From Russula earlei (lineage: Eukaryota > Basidiomycota > Agaricomycetes > Russulales > Russulaceae), in the NCBI GenBank assembly GCA_025769875.1, contig JAGFNK010000206.1:1-64000 (forward strand): 64,000 nt of DNA, given 5' to 3'. Made by a program: the position numbers and the translations under genes. Under the pieces are notes generated by a model. It worked only from the letters and a program-made list of their open reading frames with translations. It was not told the origin of the DNA and did no database searches. This document shows, in pieces, positions 23,482 to 34,992 of this stretch. How positions within the stretch are numbered: position 1 is the stretch's first letter; every line of letters begins with the position of its first letter.

Positions 23482-24151
23482 TCAGGGTACCTTCGCACTC
23501 AAGCCGACGATCGGCGTGGGGCGATTCGAGAACACGATTTTCTTGCGTATGAGGGTACGTATCGCGTATGACGTCGCCACTGGCGTTGAGCTGTCATTCC
23601 GGCCTTCTGCGTCACCGGAGCCATGGCATCGCATGTCAACGTCCTCGCCCCCGTCCCCATCCCCGTTTCGCACGAGGGACGAGTCGGGCAGAGGGGCTGG
23701 TGGTAGCGGCGCGCGCGCGCGCTGCAACAGGGCCAGCGGCTTGGGCAAGCTCACGATCTTGCCCTCCAAGAGGTGGTGGCCGATCCGCAACGTCGGCTTG
23801 ACCTGAGAAAAAAAAAAAAAAAAAGAACGTTCCGTGATTGATCGAAAAGAAGGGGGGGGCCTGGGTCAGAACCTCAGGGACGGCGTGTGTGGTTTGGCGC
23901 GCGAAGGACGGGAGGGGTAGGGTGAAGGATTGGGATGGTGGATGGAGAGAAAAAGGGCTCAGGGGACGCACCTTACCGTCTTGGTCGATCGTGAGACGGC
24001 CGACGAGCTGGCCCCGGTTGTCGCCGGACAGTTGGAGCTCGCCCTGGAGCTCGAGCAGGAAGAACTCGGAGGAGCCCAGCTGGGCGAGGGCCGGTGGGAG
24101 CACGGGGCCAGTCGGGGGGGATCGGAGAGGGAGGGTGACTGGGAGTATCAT
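23482..24151 (-). CDS. CTF8: Ctf8, subunit of the alternative clamp loader
   Basis: Two exons, 24151-23972 and 23802-23482, encode 166 residues. Family hallmarks: an N-terminal stretch with LPPALAQLGSSEFFLLELQG, the core GQLVGRLTID, then IGHHLLEGKIVSLPKPLALL directly after the intron, and a C-terminal KKIVFSNRPTPIVG. Ctf8 works with Dcc1 and Ctf18-RFC to load PCNA and support sister-chromatid cohesion in the nucleus. A low-complexity insert (~residues 90-130) makes it longer than yeast Ctf8 (133). The 169-nt intron is three times longer than others here and ends in a T-rich tract of more than 15 T before CTCAG, so its acceptor is very strong. Divergent from the hydrolase gene (223 bp). Confidence 0.85.
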
Positions 24152-24374
24152 GATGCGATGCGAGCGTCGGGGTGGCGGACGGACGGTTTCCGAGTGTGTG
24201 AGAGACGCGTTAAGGGACGCGTTGCAGCTGGCCTTGTCCCGGCAGCATCACGTGCGGGGCTGGGAGCTAGTGCCGGTGCCGACAGTGTCTTATGACGTCG
24301 TCTGAATAGCAATAGCAAACCGCACAAGTATACTCCTCTCAAGGAGACACGCACAGGCTAACTAACCCTTGGCC

Positions 24375-25388
24375 ATGACGAACATGACGGCCCTGGAACG
24401 ACCACTGTCGGAGACGTTCCCGAAGATCATTCAATTGCCCTCGGGGCTCAAGCTCGAGGCGTCGTTGACGCCTCCGGGCCCGGTGACGGAGATGGACGAA
24501 GGGCGCGGCGTGACGGCAAAGCGACTGGCCGTCTTTCTGCACCCCTGGGCGCGCCTCGGCGGAAACATGGACGATCCGTGCGTCTCTTTATCGAGGCCAT
24601 CGTTTCTCGAGAGACCACGCACGCCCTGAGATTTGATTCCCTTGCTGTGGGGACTGGGGAAACAGGATACTCGGGTCGCTCCTGCGCCCGCTCACACACT
24701 ATCTCAAATTCTACGTCTTGCGCTACAATGCGCGCGGCGTCGGGCTCTCGTCGGGTTGGAAATCTCTCACGGGCTTGCAAGAGGTGGAGGACCTTCGCGA
24801 GCTGGTGAAATATGCTCTCAAGAGGCTCGGCGATGTGCGTGAGGTGGTTCTCAGTAGTGCGTAATCCCCCCCCCCCCAGTGGCAACCGAAACGTCGACGT
24901 TGCTCAAAACTCTTCCAGGGATACTCAAACGGCGCCCTCACCGCGTCGATGCACCCCTTGCTGCCCGCGCCGCTGCGCACCGCACACGTGTTGATATCCT
25001 ACCCACTGGGACCGCGTGCCCTGCTCACTGCGCTCCGCTCGAGGACGTACCAGCGCGCGCTCGAGGACCTCGTGCGTCAGCCGACCGCTCGCGTGTTGCT
25101 GTGTCCAGGGCAACGCGGACGATTTTACGGGCGCGGAGGCGTACGACGCGTGGGCTGAGGCGCTGGGTCGGCTGGCTGCGGGGGGCGACGACGACGACGA
25201 CGTCGCTGCTACAGACGAGGATAGAGAGGGCCGCGAGGAGGCAGATGGTGAAGGCGGACGGCGAGGGTTCGTACGCCGAACGGGGAGGCGATGGGCTGGA
25301 GGTGGTGAGGATACCTGGCGCGTCGCACTTCTGGGGTGGCCAGGCGATGAAAGGGCTGATTGAGGCTGTGACACGATTCCTGACATAG
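24375..25388 (+). CDS. Alpha/beta hydrolase, three apparent single-base breaks
   Basis: Exons 24375-24577, 24666-24856, 24919-25388. Conserved parts: FLHPWARLGGNMDDP (early strand and oxyanion region), YNARGVGLSS, VEDLRELVKYAL, the nucleophile elbow GYSNGA (Ser ~134), ISYPLGPR and a C-terminal GASHFWGG whose His is the likely catalytic base. This is the family of fungal hydrolases resembling prokaryotic YfhR/dienelactone-like proteins; substrate unknown. The frame is off by one at the exon 2/3 junction (near 24853-24857), at about 25101, and between about 25200 and 25290. In each case one base appears surplus; without them 287 codons remain. A GAC-repeat codes for five Asp near 25189. Very GC-rich at codon third positions, as is Ctf8 next to it. 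Pseudogene or assembly error unresolved. Confidence 0.7.
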
Positions 25389-28300
25389 AGCTCGCTGTCG
25401 GGGTAAGTGCAGACCCAGCGTGATCCCCCAAAAAATCTCAAAGTGGCTCCGTAGGATGCTGATCCGTTACGCCCCAACTATCGTCAGCTTCGGTTTTGGT
25501 GCGTGGTGGGCTTCATTCCGCCTTCCAGTTACTCACGGTTGACGATGTAGACTTGTATGGTATGCCTTATCGTCGATCGACACGGCTATGTTTCCCCTCT
25601 TCATGATGTATCTCTTTCACAAAGATCTCTTCACTCCTGATAGACACTGATTTTGCCACTGCGACGACAATGTCACCGGTTGATGCCGCTTCAAGATGAA
25701 AACTCGTGTTGGTCGTCGATGTAGAGCCCTGCCCAGACCAAGGGACTGGAGCCTCATGACCTATTTCCCACCTCACCTGATTCTTGATATTTTTTTGGCC
25801 AAGAGCTCATTTCACCGTGTCCCAATGGCCTTTACCTCTCACCATACGTGAACACTGCCTTTACGCACGAGTTTTCCCCTCGCGCCGACTCGGAAGACGT
25901 GCGGGATTCTCACGATGCCTTGCAAATTTGTGTGCACGTCCGGGCATTGGGAGGGACTCCCACAGGACAACAATCATATAGTTGTTCATCATGAAGAGGC
26001 TGAGCGTGCGTTGTGCGCCAGGTAACCCGAACTGGACATTAATGTCGGCCCCAGCCGGACAGTGGCAACGGTCAGAGCACTCTTATCTCCCGATATGCTA
26101 ATCTTTTCTCTTGAGCAGGGGACAGTACAGCGGTAGTACTAGTTGTGCGCTTTGGCTTGGCAAATTGCGACTTATTTGGCAGATTGTCGCCGGGATACGC
26201 CCGAATACATGCAATTGTGCTACTTTTTAAGGAGGGGATAATAGCATCACATGGTCGTCACATCAACGTACTTTCTTTGATAGACGATGACATCGATGAC
26301 AGACTGTACAGAAATTAAAATGACGTGACAGGTTGCAAAGCCCGACAGAAACTCCTTGGGCCTGAGGCAGCAAAAAGGGACATCGAAGCACCCGAACCTT
26401 CGAGGGCAGGGCTCTTTCTCCACCATCACTCTGATGGCCCGTGCGCACGGGAGGAATGATCCCGCACTGCTCGGTCGCACGGCGACTCTTTCGGCCAGAG
26501 GCATGCCGCAGCCGCGTGCATCACACGCCTCGGGCTCGCCGCAACGCATCATCCCACCTCGTTCCTCCGGCGGCGTAACTATAAATGCCCAGGGGTAGCG
26601 GTCTCCGGCGGACCCGACGACCCAGAGCCGAGGTGCCGTTGAATGCCATCCGGTGATACAGTATTGTCAGCCGACCCGCCTCTGCCCTATTCGATATCGA
26701 ACCCATTACCCGTTGCTCGTTGTGTTTTTACCGTTTCTATTCTCGGCGGGCCATGGAGAGGAGGATGCGTGAAGCGAGCAAGTGTTCGACACAGCCTCGG
26801 TCTTGGCAAACGTCTTGGCATGCCCAAATGTGGAAAGTCACGTTTTTTTTTTCTTTCTCCGCTTGGTGCCTTTGCCTTGCTTGATTGGGCGGCAACGCCT
26901 TCCTTCTCATCTTTCCGCTGCGCCGCAGTCCTACTAGCACCACATAATTGCGCCGGGCCACCTAGTATGAACCGCAATTTTTGTTGAGTGGAACCGCACG
27001 ATGAGTGAGGTGAGATCCACACGTCCTCGTTGACGTGTGACTACGTGTCAACTCCCGTTACGTCAAGCTGCACAGCCCACGGGAAACCGGCACGAATCTG
27101 AGAGTCCTCATGATTTCAAGAGAGCCGAACAGAAAAAGCTGAGACTTTCGGCGTCTATCGGACACCGTCGATTGATTTTTAGATTGTTGGTTCTGGAGCA
27201 GGAGTGGGGTGGGCACAGAAGCTCCGAATCGGGAATGAACAAGTCGGTGATGATAACGAGCGAGGGCGACGACAACATGAGAAAGCGAGTCACGGTCGCT
27301 TCGAGTTCCAGCGTATTCCAATGTGAAAAACGCGAAACAGGGCACCTGCGTTGGATTCCTGCCATGTGTAAAGCTATGGTAAAATCCACCTCCCCCCCCG
27401 CAGCAGCTGTCCAGACTTTTTTTTTTTCGGCCAATACGCACCGTGGCCACATCCAGAACGCGCAAGAGCATATGCTCGGCTCCTCTTGGCTGTGCGAGCA
27501 GGATTCCGCGACACTGCACCCTACCTCCTTTGCTGACGGTCGCATTTTGACACACATCCGACTCCGCAAAGAACGGCTCCATAGTTCCGCGAGACGACAC
27601 ACCCGCTCTTATCCAATCCCGTCCGCAACGGTTGTCAGAGAGATGTCAGAGTCCAGAGACCGCGGGCGGATGGCAATCGCCATCGATCACGCTATACCTT
27701 GAGCACAGACATCCGCCTCCTCCTTGCTCCAGCATTGCTGTTCAGTGGAGCACCACTTCTTCGTTTCGAGTGAAATGGGGGGCTGGGCTTCTAGCCACAA
27801 CTGCGGGTGTCGGAATTGGTTGGAGTCCGAGGCACAGGGAGAGACTTGGAGTGCAGAAAGAGACGTAGTGCATTACCAAGGCCGCACTGCGTAGCAAGTC
27901 TGCGATGCATCTAAAACGCGTGGTGATTGGTTCGATTCAATCATACGAAGCGGTGTACGATCGCCTTACTCGGCATGGTAGCAGACGGTGCGCACATACA
28001 GCCACAGATTCATCCCAAGTAGCAGTAGCAGTACTAGCGGTCTTGCAATCTTTTTGGTCGTGAAATCGACGCGGAAGCAGTCCCGCTCACCTCACACGCC
28101 CCTGCAGATCGCACCAAGTATGCGGCAGGCTCGGCCACAACGCCATGCCGACATTCGTAAGCCTGCCGATGAAGATGATTAAGAGCTGATTAAACGGGGA
28201 CTGCAAAAGTTGTCGTACCACGTGCGGTATTGGGCTAAAGGTGCACTTGTAGATGAAAAAAAAAAGGCGGTACATAGCATAAGTTTCCATCCACTTACGC

Positions 28301-29419
28301 TCTTGTGTATGCGCCCAATACGGCGCCCAATGTCTCACATGAGCATGAGCACATAGCCTCGGTTTTACTTGGATTAGCCAACAGCGTATATCCGCGGCTT
28401 GGCCCATAAGGATGTGCGCACCGATTCTTCCAAATGGAGATGATGGGACCATTGTCTTCCAGGTTCCATCTGTCGGAAGATCTGAGAAACAGGATTAATC
28501 GATGGCTGAAAGAACTGAAGTGAGACGAAGATGTTCCGATCATGCTGCGCTGGCGTTACCGATCCCTGAGACGTCATACGGTCAACAACAAGCATACAAT
28601 GGCGTCCTGCATTGTGATATAGTATCGGCGCCAAGGCGACTTCCAAGAACCGATAGATAATCAAAATGGCACGAATTCATCCAGCCGAAACTAGCATGGT
28701 GCCAGCGGCGCGGTTGCAATTATATAAAAGGCTGTGTCCTTGGTACGAACGAGTCGGCGCAAGAACGTGACATGCTTTGGAATGATGACAACCAGAAAGG
28801 CAACTCGAGTGGACGTGATCAGCAGGTAGTGTAGTAGTCCCCACATAGAGGTATAATTGGCCGCCTCCATATTTCGAGCAGAAGTATCGAGCAGAGTATT
28901 GAAAGAATGCGGGCCCTCGGGCTGAGAATGGAAACCGCGGAACGTCCTCCTGGTATGGAGGCTGTACCAGCAAAGCTCGAGAGGGAGAGTGCTGCGATAG
29001 AAGTGAAGCACCATCGGTGGCCTGGGCACTGGCACTTTGGACTGGGAGGGCTGGAGCACACGCATGATCCGTGCAGCTGCCTGACCGCCGCCACGTGACG
29101 AGTGACGTGGGGATAGAAAAGGCTTGGCAGGGCTTGGCGTCGGGTGGTAAAAGTGACGGGAAAAGGATTAGAAGAAGGCAAAGGGATTGCATTTTTATGC
29201 AGAAACACAATCCGTCAATGAAGAGAAACAGGGACCGAGATCCACAAATTGGGGTGTGGAGGGTCCCAAGATTGGAAATGGTTGAAAAAGAAATAGACGC
29301 CACATAGCAGTCAAGCGCGCGTAGGTCAACGGCACAGCCTCGTACATTGTAGGGTTTTTTTATCCCTCTCTCCTCTTATAGTTTCGCCGTTTTCCCCCAA
29401 CCCCCCCGTGGTATTCCAT
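25389..29419. other. Long interval without recognised gene, ATPase upstream region at its right end
   Basis: Four kilobases. Open frames at 27037-27702 (+) and 28677-29303 (-) are long but compositionally odd, lack family motifs and overlap other frames, so I do not call them. A TATATAAAAGG box at about 28719 could start a transcript to the right. Several homopolymer runs (C, T, G) occur. The last ~80 bp before 29420 are a pyrimidine-rich leader of the ATPase gene. Confidence 0.5.
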
Positions 29420-32400
29420 ATGGCGTCTGACGATCTCAGTATCCCTCAGATTGCTGTAGTCGGCGTACAGGACGACAATAATTCCATCTCCTCCCTACGC
29501 AGCACCATTCCCTCCGCATCCTCCGATACCTCATTTCTGCCCCCCTCCCCCTCCCTTCACGCCACGTCCCCGACGGCTAACCAGGGTTATCTCTTTCCCC
29601 CTCCCCCGACTCTGAGGCCCGCCCGGAACTCTCTAGATGTCATTGGCTCCTCTGCCTTGGGTGTTTCTGAGCCGTCATCATCGCAACCGCCACCGTCTCC
29701 CACGCTCTCTGCGCACTCTTCGGGCTCTATTCGTTTCGTAAACTCGACGGCTTTGCGTGACAATCATCCTGAGGACCACGATGGATTGTCCACCTTGTAT
29801 CTTGCTCCCCCCCCTCGCGGTCATCGCCGAAAGCCTAGCATCGGTACCGTATCGAGTATCGCCAGTAGCTCAACTGAACGTGATGGAGAGGATAGCTCGA
29901 GTGTTCCTCTCACTCCAATGCCCTCCACTCACTCTGACGCGACGAGCATCCTTCCCTCTCCTACCTATACCCACGTGGAAGTTGCCTCAGATGCGGGCTC
30001 GCGTCCTCCATCGGCAACCGGTTTCTTCAGAAGAACTCTACATCGCGTCCGGCACCCTTCTCCATCTCCCAGTCGTGAGACCGATACAGGCTCTGATACA
30101 ACGAGGAATGACGGACAGAGAGGGGATAATGCAGACGTCAAGCGCAATGGACCTCAACTTGCACGCCCAGTCGTGCTGGATCTCAAACAAGAAACCGACT
30201 TGAATGTCCATCCGTTCGCATTCAAGCCACTCCAGCTCGCGAGTCTTGTTGACCCGAAGAGTTTGGAGACCCTCGAAGGCATGGGCGGCGTCAATGCACT
30301 CCTTCGTGGGCTTGGGACGCATCCTACTCGCGGTCTAACAATCAAAGCTGGGATCGCATCAAGCCATCACCGGTCACCTGATCCAAATTTTCCAGGTCCC
30401 AAGGAGTACCGCGTCACAGACACAGACAAGGATCCGCCAAAGCCGGACATCACGATCACCGTCTCCGTCCGGTGTCCCTGAAGGGCTCACGGGCACAGCT
30501 AGCCTTGGAGATGCCTTGGGCGTAAGCTTATCTGCCGCCCCCCAGTTTTCGGAAGACACATACGGAATGTCTGTTGAGGACAGACAACGAATATTTGGTC
30601 GGAACGTCATTCCACCGCGCCCGAGCAAGACCCTGCTCAAAATAATGTGGCTGGCGCTTCAGGACAAAGTCTTAGTGAGTTGAAAGAAAGAGACCAGTCT
30701 TTCCAGCTCTTGAACATGATGGCCACTTTTCCACAGATCATTCTGTCGATTGCCGCTTTAATATCGCTCGCTCTAGGCCTCTTCCAGGACTTTGGCACGA
30801 AACGTCCTAACGGCGATCCCCCTGTGGATTGGGTTGAGGGAGTTCACTATTCTTGTCGCGGTTCTTATCGTCGTGCTCGTGGGATCGCTGAACGACTGGC
30901 AAAAGGAGAAACAGTTCAAGGCGCTCAACGAGAAAAAGGACGAACGTCTCGTTAGGGTCGTCCGTGATGATCGAGAACAACTGATCGATGCACACGATGT
31001 TGTCGTGGGTGATGTTGTACGACTCGAGTCAGGCGACATAATTCCTTCCGATGGCGTCTTCCTCTCTGGTCATAATGTGCGCTGTGACGAGTCTGGCGCA
31101 TCGGGCGAATCAGACATGATCAAGAAGCTTTCCTATCAGGAGTGTATTGCACTCAGGGATAGACGGCTGGCAGAATTCGATCCTGACAGTTCTGTTGGTG
31201 ACGCTGAAAGTACCCGCGGTTCTCAAAGGAACATCAAAGTTTCAGGCTTGGATTTACTCGGCCACACGGACTGCTTCTTGGTCAGCGGAAGCAAGGTCAG
31301 CGAAGGGATTGGCTCGTACCTGGTCATTGCGGTTGGGACGAAAAGCTTCCATGGTCGTGTCATGATGGGTTTGTCACTTGTTTGTTCCTCTTTTATGTTC
31401 TCTGACGATGCAGTGGCTTGTAGCCTTGCGTGGTGATTCAGAGAATACGCCTTTACAGGTCAAGTTGAACCGTCTTGCCGAGGTCATCGCGAAGATCGGA
31501 AGCATTGCTAGCGCGCTCCTTTTTGTCTTCCTCTTAATTCGTTTCATCGTTGAAGTCGCTACAAATAACCCCCAAAGGTGATACCAACGTCCTATTTATC
31601 TCATTTAACTGCGATCCACTGACCCTCAAGAATTGAAGGACCTCGAGCGAGAAAGGTAGTCTCTTCGTCCAAATCCTGGTCATCGCTGTGACCATCGTGG
31701 TCGTCGCGGTTCCTGAAGGTATTTGCGACACCCCTTATCTAGAGCTCTGCTCATGACGTCACCTGTCAACCGTAGGACTTCCCCTTGCTGTCACATTGGC
31801 CTTGGCCTTCGCGACAAAGCGAATGGCAAACGAAAACTTATTAGTCCGTGTGCTTGGGTCATGTGAGACCATGGCAAACGCGTCAGTCATCTGCACCGAC
31901 AAGACTGGGACTCTCACTCAGAACGAGATGTCCGTCGTCGCCGGCTCTGTCGGTGTTCATGTCAAATTTGTCCGGAATCTTGAAGAGCACCCAACAAGGG
32001 CAGGCAATGAAGCAAGGGGCGGTTCGAATGCGAGGGACTGGGCTATCGATCTATCCGATCTCAATGCTGCTCTCTCTCCTCAGCTAGTTGAACTTTTTAA
32101 CGCCTCTATTGCCATTAACTCGACAGCATTTGAAGACGTGGATCCAGAAACGGGCGCACCTATGTTTGTTGGAAGCAAGACGGAGACGGCGTTGCTGAAG
32201 TTTGCCAAGACTCTGGGTTGGGCAAACTACAAGGTCACACGCGATGCCGCTAATCTCATTCAAATGATCCCATTTTCGAGCAATCGCAAGTCAATGGGGT
32301 GCGTCGTGCGACTTCCGGACGGTATCCACCGCCTGTACATTAAAGGAGCCAGCGAAATACTTACGCGAAAGTGCATACGCCGTGTGGTTGTATATCGTGA

Positions 32401-34366
32401 ACGAGCGAACGACATCCCAGGCGTCAGTGAGGTCGAGACGGCCACAATCAGGGAGCCCGAAGAGGACAACATTTTGCGGACGATCACATTCTACGCCTCT
32501 CAGGCCCTGCGCACCATCGCATTATGTTATCGGGACTTCAGGCACTGGCCCCCACGGAACGCGCAACTGATGGATGATGGGGAGGTGAGAGAACCTTTCC
32601 TTGTTGGAAAGCTCGCCATTTGACTAGCCTGGACAGGTTGACTATAACGATTTAGCCGTTGATCTCACGCTTATTGGCATTGTCGGCATTGAAGACCCTC
32701 TTCGAGAAGGTGTCCGACAGGCTGTGATCAAATGTAAAATGTCTGGCGTCCATGTGACAATGTGTACGGGAGACAACGTGCTCACTGCTCGGTCGATCGC
32801 GCAGCAATGCAACATCTACACTTCCGGAGGCGTTATCATGGAAGGACCGCACTTCCGCGCGCTCCCGCCCAATGTCATGAAAGCCATTGTGCCGCGCTTG
32901 CAAGTCCTTGCACGGTCTTCGCCTGACGATAAACGACTCCTCGTTGAAGCGCTTAAGGAGCGTGGGAACATTGTTGGCGTCACTGGGGATGGCACCAACG
33001 ATGGGCCTGCTCTCAAGACCGCCGACGTGGGGTTCTCTATGGGCATCGCAGGAACCGAGGTAGCCAAGGAGGCATCGGACATTGTCTTGATGGATGACAA
33101 TTTCTCATCGATCGTCAAAGCTATCATGTGGGGCCGGTGTGTGAATGACGCCGTGCGCAAGTTCCTTCAATTTCAGCTCACTACCAACGTGACGGCCGTC
33201 GTCATTACATTTATTACCGCCATTTCGTCATCAGGAGAACAGGGAGCCCTCAGTGCTGTGCAGCTTCTTTGGATCAATCTCATCATGGACACATTTGCCG
33301 CGCTTGCGCTTGCGACGGACCCTGCCTCGGAAGTCCTGCTCAACCGCAAGCCCGCCAAAAAAACGGACCCGCTGTTTACCGTTGACATGCTTAAACAGAT
33401 CGTTGGGCAATCGACCTATCAGATCATCGTCATCCTCATTTTCAATTACTTCGGCTCACGAATTCTTGGATTCCATCATGTCAACGATTCCACGCGGAAG
33501 AAGCGCAACGACGCGATTGTCCAGACACTGGTCTTCAATGCGTATGTATTTGCCCAGATTTGCAACTCGTTCAATAGCCGCCGCCTGGACAAGAATTTGA
33601 ACGTATTCGAGGGTGTTCTGAAGAATTGGTATTTCATGGCCATCAGTTCCATTGGTCTGTCACCTCTTTCGGATCTGATTCCTCATCGTATCTAAGTTCC
33701 CTAAACAGAGATTGCTGTTCAAGTCCTGATCTGCTTCGTTGGTGGCGCGGCCTTTCAAGTCGCCCGTATGGGTGGAAGAGAATGGGCCATCTCCCTTGCT
33801 CTTGGTGCCGTCTCGATCCCACTTGGTGCCGTCATCCGCCTCATCCCCAACAAGCCTTGCGAGCGTGTCTTCCAGAAGGTACGACTGCTACCCAAACCGG
33901 AGGCGGAGGCACCCCCAACGATCTTCCCGGATGCGGAGCCTGGCTTTTCGTTTGCGCAGGAACAGGTACGCGACAACTTGAGTACGTTCGCAAAACTCCG
34001 CGGTGGCCGTATGCGGGGATCATCGTTTGTCGGCAAGAGTCGCTCGGCGGGACCTGAATCAGAGCATCCACATGTCGTGTAGGTGCCACTGGTTGATTTA
34101 CAGAATCTCAGCGTTGATCCCTCATTTTTTTTTATAGTTCGGGACTGTTGGCTGTGTTTCCTACGTTGGTGACTTCCCATTTTGTTGCCTCTTCGACGTG
34201 GCAGCCCCGTACTATGGGTTCGCTCTCAGATCCTGCTGGCTTTGATCCATCAAGGTCATCTGCTGACCTCTGGGAAAATCAGTTCGAAGTCCACCCAGAC
34301 ACTCCTCGCGATGATCCTGTGTTTAAAATACTTGGGGCGGCATCGAGGCCACTGACTCCAAGATAA
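29420..34366 (+). CDS. PMC1-type Ca2+-transporting P-type ATPase, two frame breaks
   Basis: Exons: 29420-30674, 30737-31368, 31424-31577, 31660-31718, 31776-32584, 32637-33654, 33709-34078, 34138-34366. The ~400 N-terminal residues are Ser/Pro-rich and disordered, as in basidiomycete vacuolar Ca2+ pumps. Then come SLNDWQKEKQFKALNEKKD (actuator region), DESGASGESD (TGES-type), VPEGLPLAVTLA, the phosphorylation site CTDKTGTLT (Asp ~740), and TGDGTNDGPALKTADVG (~1083). Helices M5-M10 and a regulatory C-tail follow. It pumps Ca2+ into the vacuole or out of the cell using ATP. Two breaks, each one surplus base: 30462-30472 (end of the N-terminal extension) and 30842-30846 (after DWVEG, before TILVAVLIVV). 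Removing them leaves exactly 1508 codons. The last exon continues past an in-frame stop at 34080 by splicing GT|GTAGGT. Confidence 0.88.
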
Positions 34367-34992
34367 CGTATTCCAATGCATCAGAGTTGACCTTTTTCGC
34401 GCATTGGTTGCCCACCTCGTCGCCATGAGTCTCGTCAACTCACTCTATTTTGATTGGTGGTGCTGCCGCAAGCGTGTGCATGACATACGTGGATATGCAT
34501 GTGTGTCCCTCGGCACTGTTTGAAGCGCAAGACCGTATGTATCAACCCATGTGGCGTCGTCTCCTCGACGGCATCACGGAACACATGGAGGCAGCCATGC
34601 AAGCTTCTTCCTTGTCTCTATTATCACCAATCCCACCCAGACACGATATAAAATGCCATCCATAATTCATTCCTTTTTTATGCAATTTTATTTTATGACC
34701 CAAAGATTGTTTCAAACCAATCGTACCTAGCTTTCATTTTATGTTTTTATCGCACTTAGACTGGCTTACAATTTTGGCCGTACATAGACATACGCTGTAT
34801 TCGTACACATTACCCTGGCACGAAAATGAAGTATATTTCCATGCGATGCTCTCTGACAGACAGACGAGTCGTCGCTCGGGTGTCTCGAATTGGGAGTTAC
34901 CTTTTCGGTCATGTGGACAGCCAGCCACGCGAGACCACAGCAACTGCGTGTCCTCCTCTTCTCTTTCCACAGTACATCTTTACTCCTCTTAG
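34367..34992. other. Intergenic: ATPase 3' end and leader of the next gene
   Basis: AT-rich 3' flank of the ATPase, then the upstream region of the disordered-protein gene ending in a pyrimidine-rich stretch (TTTACTCCTCTTAG). No gene seen. Confidence 0.6.

Noticed and set aside
27037..27702. 221-codon open frame on the + strand
   Set aside because: No domain, no signal peptide, overlaps equally long frames on the other strand, and lies in a gene-poor, run-rich zone. Treated as chance.
28677..29303. 208-codon open frame on the - strand with hydrophobic start
   Set aside because: Composition is patchy and a second frame overlaps it fully. No family, no intron logic and no promoter in the right direction. 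Possible but unsupported.
34079..34082. Stop codon of the Ca2+ ATPase at 34080-34082
   Set aside because: A 59-nt intron with GTAGGT..TATAG starts at 34079. The following exon encodes a tail (SLSDPAGFDPSRSS) that fits fungal pump C-termini.
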